Below, piece by piece: positions 58,329-64,000 of a DNA stretch of 64,000 nucleotides. A model generated the notes under the pieces. The model searched no databases and was not told the DNA's origin. It was given only the letters and a program-made list of their open reading frames with translations. The stretch is from Staphylotrichum longicolle. Taxonomy: Eukaryota > Ascomycota > Sordariomycetes > Sordariales > Chaetomiaceae. Position numbers and translations under genes: made by a program. The DNA lies in the NCBI GenBank assembly GCA_019096155.1, contig JAHCVI010000002.1:2232001-2296000 (forward strand), given 5' to 3'. How positions within the stretch are numbered: the first letter of the stretch is position 1; every line of letters starts with the position of its first letter.

Positions 58329-59179
58329 TCACAAAATCAACAATAATATCAACAGTATAACTAACACCACGATCAAGACCCCGATACAACAACTACTCAA
58401 CCGATCCTCGTTCCTCCTCATGACGTACTTCAGCTTGTCCATCCCTGTCTGCAGCCTGCCCCCGACCCGGTCGGCAAGCTGGTCCACCACGTCGAGCATC
58501 TCGGCCTGCTCCTCCAGCTCCCGACCCATGTCGTCCGCCTGCCGCCGCAGGTTCCCCACCGTCTGGAACACCCCGTCCAGGTGCTCGTCCTGCTCGCGCA
58601 TCATGACCTGCTGCTGCCCGCGCTCAAACTCGGCCGCGTAGTCGTTGTCGTCGTCGGCGCCCCGGTCTCCGTCGGCAATGGCGAACGACGACGGGTCGGG
58701 AAGGTCGCTGTTGTTGTACTTCTGTCCCTTGCTGTTGCGGGTGGTAGTAGTGCCCGTGCCGGAGACCTTGGCCAGCTCCTCGTGCATGTCGTCGACCTCG
58801 CCGCCGACCTCCTGGACTAGGCGGCTGCGGCGGGCGACCTCGGAGGGGGAGAGGCCATATTGCGACGGGTTGGACTCGACGGCGCGGACCGACTCGACGA
58901 GGTCGGCGAGGTCCTCGGCGAGGGAGGTCAGGGAGGCTTCGAGGTCGGCGCGCGCCGAGGCGAGCTCCGGGGAGGTGGCCGAGGTGGTGAGGGAGCGGAT
59001 GCGCAGGTACGAGGTGAAGAGGGGACGGGCGGATTGGAGCTGGGTGAGAACATCTCTGTTTTGGGGGTGGTCGGTAAGTCAAAGTTGTCTCGTTGTCTTG
59101 TTGGTCATGCAGGGACTATGGGGGAGCAAACGCACTGCTGGACCTGGAGGAACGGGTCCTCGTCGTTGGTCGAGGACAT
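58329..59179 (-). CDS. TLG1: t-SNARE Tlg1 (syntaxin-6/10 type)
   Basis: Two exons (59179-59136, 59055-58329) join in frame to 256 residues. The first exon codes MSSTNDEDPFLQVQ, as in syntaxin-6-type proteins where an N-terminal DPF precedes a three-helix Habc domain (about 16-110: RPLFTSYLRIRSL, LTSLAEDLADLVESV). The SNARE helix lies at about 165-228 (EQDEHLDGVFQTVGNLRRQADDMGRELEEQAEMLD, in two parts) with the conserved Gln in the zero layer. The protein ends in a 20-residue membrane anchor (CIGVLIVVLVILLILLLIL). Tlg1 acts in endosome-to-trans-Golgi fusion with Tlg2, Vti1 and Snc1. As a tail-anchored protein it is a likely client of the GET pathway, of which GET4 lies in this window. Confidence 0.92.
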
Positions 59180-59684
59180 CATCCCGCACCGTGTGGTGGC
59201 CGCGTCACGTTACGACACGGGTTTTCGCATTAGAAGACCAGTATCTGAGCATGTCGCCAGATACAGTCTCCGGGGAAGTGCAGAATGGTCGAGGTTTGAG
59301 TGTCTGATTTGGCTCGAGGATGACGTTGCAGCCAGCGAGGTGCCTATCCGGCGACATGCTGCCTCGACTGAGCCGGCGCGCGATTGTTAGGGCAACGATC
59401 GGCGTGTTTGTAGCAATGAGCAAAGAGGCGCCTTTCCGTTTCCGTCAGACGCCTTGTTGCTGGCGGCACTGTGCCCCGCAGCTCGCCTCCTGCAACTCTG
59501 GGTGACAAACCCCTGTCGACGTCCCGCTAAACCACTGGCTTGGAGCTCCCGTCAAGTTGAAACGTAGCTTCAACAACGTCGGGGCTGGCCTTTATTTCTG
59601 CTGTGTTCCCCTTCTTCCTCTGTCCAATTGAGTCGATTACCTTCGATCCTTCGAACTTCGCATTTCAGACAAGCAATCGCAACA
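59180..59684. other. Divergent promoter region between TLG1 and the cyclophilin gene
   Basis: About 500 bases with no gene. The last 120 bases form the C/T-rich leader of the cyclophilin. Confidence 0.5.
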
Positions 59685-60852
59685 ATGTTCAACGTTAAGC
59701 GCCTCGTTATCGCGGCCTCGCTGATGGTCGGCGCTGGCCTCATGTTTGCCCAGCCCGTCGCCGCCACCAAGGGCCCCAAGATCACCCACAAGGTCTACTT
59801 CGACATCGAGCACGGTGACGAGCCCATCGGACGCATCGTCATGGGTCTCTATGGCAAGACCGTTCCCAAGACGGCCGAGAACTTCCGTGCCCTGGCCACT
59901 GGCGAGAAGGGCTTCGGCTACGAGGGCTCGACCTTCCACCGTGTGATCAAGCAGTTCATGATCCAGGGTGGTGACTTCACCAACGGCGATGGCACTGGTG
60001 GCAAGTCGAGTGCGTATCCCCGGTTTTTAGCTCCATGTACTTCGTAAATTAAAATGCTGACCCCATTGACTGCAGTCTACGGCGAGAAGTTCGAGGACGA
60101 GAACTTCAAGCTCAAGCACACCAAGAAGGGCATCCTTTCCATGGCCAACGCGGGCAAGGACACCAATGGCTCCCAGTTCTTCATCACCACCGTTGTCACC
60201 TCGTAAGTTGCCGCCACAGGAATAAGCAGAAGCGACGGGACACTTTTGCTAATACGTTTGTTGCCAGGTGGCTCGATGGCCGTCACGTCGTCTTCGGCGA
60301 GGTTCTCGAGGGATACGACGTCGTTGAGAAGATTGAGAACGTCCAGACCCAGCCAGGCGACCGCCCTTCCAAGACAGTCAAGATCGCCAAGAGCGGCGAG
60401 CTGGAGGTGCCCCCCGAAGGTATCCACGTGGAGCTCTAAAGTTCCTTCTACAATGTGTGCCAATATCCCCCATCGTTCTTTGACACCTCTGTGGATATAA
60501 AATTACAATATACTGGCGAATGGGCCTGGCGTTCACAATGTCTCATCTGCCTTCTCTCCAACATCGCGTCGTCGTATGCCTGAGGGACCATGTGCTGATC
60601 AACAATTCTTTGCCTCTCGCTTGCTTAGGCCTGGACGCGCCTAGCGATGAAGCGAAACCTGTGCCCACGGCAGCTAAGCCCGCTTCCACCACACCTAAGC
60701 CCGCTCCCACCACCGCCGAGAGTGGCGACGACTGGCCTCTCGAGGTCAAGGTGGCTCTCTTTGGAATTGTCATTGCGGTGGTTGCCGTCTCGATGAGGCT
60801 CTCGCGGGGTCAGACGCAGGGCGAGGCTCGCTATGCAAAGCACTTGGCCTGA
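59685..60852 (+). CDS. ER cyclophilin B (peptidyl-prolyl isomerase), two possible ends
   Basis: Shared exons 59685-60009, 60076-60202 and 60268 onward encode a signal peptide (VKRLVIAASLMVGAGLMFA) and a cyclophilin domain (about 33-195) with FHRVIKQFMIQGGDF, SMANAGKDTNGSQFFIT and WLDGRHVVFGEV, all catalytic positions intact. Form A ends at 60439 with GIHVEL, 207 residues. In form B a GTATCC donor inside the last codons (60420) joins an AG acceptor at 60628 and continues to 60852: 275 residues with a Thr/Pro/Lys linker and a membrane segment (VKVALFGIVIAVVAVSM) near the end. Both are in frame with normal splice sites. The enzyme speeds proline isomerisation in ER folding. Form A would be luminal and form B anchored in the ER membrane. 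Confidence 0.92.
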
Positions 60853-61054
60853 GCTCGAGAATGTAGATAATATCCAGAAATTAACTGTGGTGGACTTAAA
60901 CCCGGGACTGTAAGATGTTGATGTCGGAACCAAATCCAGCCCTTCGTTAGGTGCAAGTGGCCCCGTTTCAAGCATGTGTAATTTTTTTGTGACTTTCAAA
61001 CACCATCTTGATCCAGCGAAACATCTCCTCGACAAACCACACCAGACCGCCAAA
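60853..61054. other. Short gap between the cyclophilin gene and TRM112
   Basis: About 200 bases, same direction, holding a 3' UTR and a promoter. Nothing else is seen. Confidence 0.45.
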
Positions 61055-61643
61055 ATGAAAGTTCTCACATTAAATTTCCTGACTTGCGCAGTCAAGACGT
61101 GCAAGTCGTCGTCCGACTCGTTCCCGCTGCACCCCAAGGATGCGGAACTCGTCAGTGACGATGTTGAGCTTAACCCGCAGTTGTTAGTCAATCTGCTGCC
61201 CCGCATCGACTGGAAGGCGCTGCGGACGACATCGACAGAGGCAAGTACCCCCCTTAAACTGAGACAGTCCTGGGTGGGCGCAAGTCGTTCGGCCTTGGAC
61301 TTCTCCCTTCTCACTCTCATCTTGCCATGTCAAGTTTCCGTTTCTCTCTTCCCCACAGCTCATCTGCTTATGAGCCTTGCTCAATCCTTATCCCCCATGT
61401 TCCTCCGCAACAAGTCAGCGGACGGCCATGACTAACAACGCACAGCTGGGCTTCCCCGAACTCCCGGAGCAGCCGCCCACGGCTGAGGAGCTCGAGGCCG
61501 ACGAGAAGATGCTCAAGGACCTGCACACGCTGCTCGTGGAGACGCAGATGAACGAGGGCAAGCTGGTGTGCGGCCACTGCGGGCATGAGTATGCAGTACG
61601 GGAGGGCATTGCAAACTTCCTGTTGCCAAGTCACCTTGTCTGA
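61055..61643 (+). CDS. TRM112: Multifunctional methyltransferase subunit Trm112
   Basis: Two exons (61055-61240, 61446-61643) join in frame to 127 residues. The N-terminal zinc-binding part has MKVLTLNFLTCAVKTC and the C-terminal one KLVCGHCGHEYAVREGIANFLLPSHLV, the Trm112 signature. Between them is the DWKALRTTSTE and DLHTLLVET helices. Trm112 is the small activating partner of several methyltransferases: Trm9 and Trm11 (tRNA), Bud23 (18S rRNA) and Mtq2 (release factor eRF1). The 205-base intron starts GCAAGT and ends CACAG, a GC-AG intron. No GT donor nearby keeps the frame; the homologous junction TE-LGFPEL supports it. Confidence 0.93.
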
Positions 61644-62008
61644 ACGGTTTGGGGCCAAATGCAGGCGGGAAAAGCAAAAGATGAAGGGGAAGGTCATCGT
61701 CAAATCAGTTATGGGAAGGCATCGACTGGTCTGGCTGGGGTCACGGCGTTCATAACCATGAGATTACTCGACATGCTATTCATTCCCTCTCCGGGTTTGT
61801 GGGAGGGTTTCGGTGTTTCCTAATACGTCGCCCGCTTGGATCCGTTACACGCATCGTCGCAAGAGCCCACTCGGTTCATCTGAACATGTTCAAGTCTAGA
61901 TTTGATGCCACAATTATGCCCAACCAGCCAACTCCGGCCCAAGTAGCTATGCTACAAACAAAAAGAAAACCCAAACCGCATTTACCGTCACTGTACAAAC
62001 GCTCTACT
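61644..62008. other. Convergent 3' region between TRM112 and BIG1
   Basis: About 365 bases between two convergent stop codons. Nothing else is seen. Confidence 0.5.
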
Positions 62009-63113
62009 CTACATTTGCTTCTTCTGCGCTGCCGGACCCATCTCCTTGTCAAACGCGCCGTATGACACCTCGAGGCTCGCGAGAGCCTTGAGGCCGACGC
62101 CCAAGATGGAGAGCACAACGATCAAAACGATGAACGCCATGAAGATGCCTAATCAGAAATCAGCGACCGCTCTCAGCCCCACGTCATCGGAGAACAGCAT
62201 ACCTGGGGTAAAGAACTGGTACTTCTCAAACAGGGACAGGTTGTCCGTCGAGTTCCCCTTCTTCCTCGCCACGACCTCGGGCTGCTCCGCCCAGCGCCTC
62301 ATGTCCATGTGCACCGGCGCCGCAAACTCGGGCTCGTACGCCTTGAACTCGTTAGGGTCTGAGAACACCATGACGGTGTAGTCCCCACCATCAAGCATAT
62401 CGAGCAGCTTGCCGAGCTCATGATCTGACCCGCCACAAAACACACCAACCGTCAGCAAATCGACACACAATCCACTCTCAAGATCAACTGCAGACGAAAC
62501 GAAAGAGGAGAACAGGAACGTACCATTATCCCCCAAAGGCCCCCTCCTCCCCTTCTCCGCCTCATGCTCCGACACAGCCGGCAGGTGCCGCAGCTCGACC
62601 CTCTCCACGCTGGCCTCCACCCCCTTGCGCGCGCACGCTTCCCGCACGTACTCCCCGATCGGCTTGCCCGAGACCTGGCCAATCACCTCGGCCACCGCCC
62701 AGACACCACCACCGCCGTCCTTGGGGCCGTCGTGCACGGCGCGGCACAGATTCGGCATGCCGCTACCGCCGCATCCCGAGGACGAAGAAGCGCGGACGTC
62801 GGCGGCGTGCATGTTGGGCTGCGAGACGAGAATGTACCGCCTAGTCGGGCATGACGCGAGCAGGGCCTTGGCGGTGGTGAGGACTTGGGCGGAGGTCTGG
62901 AGTTGCTGCTCCGAGGCATGGGAGGGGAGTCTGGGAAGAGGAGAGGTTAGTTAGCCCGGGCTTTTTGATTCAAAGGTTGGTCGAGCGAGGCACGGAGGGG
63001 TGGGGGGGAACGGACTTGGCTGTGGAAAAGAGGATGAATGGGGACGAGTCGGAGAAGGCGTGCGCTTGTGATGCTGCACAGGCAAGCAGGGCTGTTGTTG
63101 TGGAGAACTTCAT
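62009..63113 (-). CDS. BIG1: Protein BIG1, ER cell-wall/V-ATPase assembly factor
   Basis: Four exons (63113-63016, 62930-62524, 62424-62203, 62148-62009) join in frame to 288 residues. A signal peptide (KFSTTTALLACAASQAHA) is followed by FSDSSPFILFST and a luminal domain with RYILVSQPNMHAADV and DYTVMVFSDP. A single membrane segment near 245-265 (IFMAFIVLIVVLSILGVGLKAL) precedes a short conserved tail (SLEVSYGAFDKEMG). BIG1-family proteins are ER membrane proteins needed for beta-1,6-glucan in yeast and related to the V-ATPase assembly factor ATP6AP1/Voa1. The gene seems complete; exon 2 carries a Gly/Ser-rich insert. Confidence 0.9.
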
Positions 63114-63668
63114 TGTTGTGGCTCTGCTGGTGACGGTGGTGATGATGATGCCGGGGTTGCTGGCTATGTCGGCGTCAGCGTCGGCGTTCAGCTGGTGGTG
63201 GGTTTGGTTGGCGATTGCTGCGGCTCGGTCGCGATCGCAGGAGCTCCGAGCTTGGCTTGGCTCTCCTGGGACGGATGATGCATGCAGCAGCGCCAACGGC
63301 TGGGCGTGGGCGGTGGGGGTCGGCAGAAAGCACGATAAGCGGCAGAGGCGCAAAGCAAGGAGCCAGGGGTTATGGTTGGAGAAGAGGCATACTACCACCG
63401 AAAGGGTTTCGAGATTGATCTCGAGTGCTGAAAAGAACAATATTAGAAAAGAAAATTAATCGAAAAATGGACAGAAATTTCCTCAAATACAAAGACAATA
63501 GAGGAGACTTTCTCTTGTGAGTTCCGCAATTGGGAGTTCTCACAAAAGTGCCTGGCACTTTCAAAGATTAGCGGCCAATCAGAATCGGCATTTGGATAGC
63601 CTCCATGAATTTCAGGTCCCTCCGTGCTCGAGGAGTGCAATGAAGAGGTCCAAAGCAAGAGACCCAAA
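63114..63668. other. Divergent promoter region between BIG1 and RRP17
   Basis: About 550 bases with no gene. Overlapping open frames on both strands have no family motif. Confidence 0.5.
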
Positions 63669-64000
63669 ATGTTTGCGAAACCGAGGCCACGGAAGAGCGC
63701 GCTGGTGCCGCCGCCAAAGAAGAGAAAGGCTACCCATGCGATTGAGGAGATCACATTCGACAAAGATGCCCGCACCGAGTACCTCACAGGGTTCCACAAG
63801 CGCAAGCAGGCGCGGATCAAGCATGCGCAGGAGATAGCCGAACAGAAGGCGCGGGAGGAGAAGATTGAGATGCGGAAGCAGGTATGGAAGAACAATCATC
63901 CAAGGACTGTTATGAGTGTTGTGCTAATGAGGTGGCTGCAGATCAGAGAGGAACGGAAGCAGGCCGTCGAGGACCACGTCCAGGCGATCAACAAGATCCT
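63669..64000 (+). CDS. RRP17: Ribosome biogenesis exonuclease Rrp17/Nop25, 5' part
   Basis: The gene runs off the right edge. Exon 1 (63669-63881) codes 71 residues, then a 60-base intron (GTATGG to TGCAG) and exon 2 from 63942. A basic start (KPRPRKSALVPPPKKRKATHA) leads to EITFDKDARTEYLTGFHKRKQARIKHAQEIAEQKAREEKIEMRKQ, then IREERKQAVEDHV after splicing. This is the Nop25/Rrp17 signature: a TGFHKRKQ box followed by a long basic coiled coil. Rrp17 is a nucleolar 5'-3' exonuclease of pre-60S particles that trims the 5' end of 5.8S and 25S rRNA. The rest of the gene cannot be judged here. Confidence 0.88.
   Translation, partial: MFAKPRPRKSALVPPPKKRKATHAIEEITFDKDARTEYLTGFHKRKQARIKHAQEIAEQKAREEKIEMRKQVWKNNHPRTVMSVVLMRWLQIREERKQAVEDHVQAINKI

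Noticed and set aside
1..64000. CRISPR array, insertion sequence, prophage or bacterial operon
   Set aside because: Nothing of the kind is seen. The DNA is eukaryotic, with spliced genes; no regularly spaced repeats or terminal inverted repeats were noticed.

Overview
The window is nuclear DNA of a filamentous ascomycete. Genes are compact, with short GT-AG introns (mostly 50-100 bases), GC-rich codons and intergenic gaps of 0.3-4 kb. The protein set (Cut12-like spindle pole protein, Cpc3/GCN2, NADP-glutamate dehydrogenase with an am-like three-exon layout, Rds1-like and BIG1 proteins) fits Sordariomycetes, most likely Sordariales/Chaetomiaceae. I cannot name the species.

Layout: ACAD10/11-like acyl-CoA dehydrogenase (+, 2.2-3.8 kb); Spo12-like mitotic-exit protein (+); DRG-family GTPase RBG2 (-); a frame-broken copy of an uncharacterised fungal family (+, 7.2-8.2 kb); splicing factor CWC2 (+); urease accessory UreF (-); Cut12 (-); eIF2alpha kinase GCN2 (+, 14.3-19.4 kb); E2 enzyme CDC34 (+); a UBA-UIM protein with a deubiquitinase-like fold but no visible catalytic residues (+, 22.5-25.5 kb); tRNA-Gly(CCC) with intron (-); GET4 (+); a small unrecognised protein (-); DNA polymerase delta POL3 (+); a GMC oxidoreductase fused to an alpha/beta hydrolase (-, 33.5-38.0 kb); NADP-GDH (-) with a 4-kb upstream region; an Rds1-like secreted protein (-); SSD1 (-, 50.0-54.3 kb); GLE1 (+); t-SNARE TLG1 (-); ER cyclophilin B with two possible 3' ends (+); TRM112 with a GC-AG intron (+); BIG1 (-); and the 5' part of RRP17 (+, running off the right edge).

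Most genes are unrelated housekeeping functions: replication, translation control, splicing, nuclear export, the secretory pathway and the ubiquitin system. There is no biosynthetic cluster, transposon, CRISPR array or operon. Two loose themes exist: ubiquitin (CDC34 beside the UBA-UIM protein) and nitrogen/amino-acid control (UreF, GCN2, NADP-GDH).

The window also has several breaks in otherwise well-conserved genes. GCN2 lacks the HRDLKPEN catalytic loop of its kinase domain, in frame. POL3 and the Rds1-like gene each have one apparent 1-base frame break, and SSD1 has two that cancel in length. In genes such as POL3 this points first to assembly errors, and raw reads would decide it. The most interesting biological leads are the GMC-hydrolase fusion with a Cys nucleophile, the alternative membrane-anchored tail of the cyclophilin, the pseudo-deubiquitinase, and GCN2 if its lesion is real.
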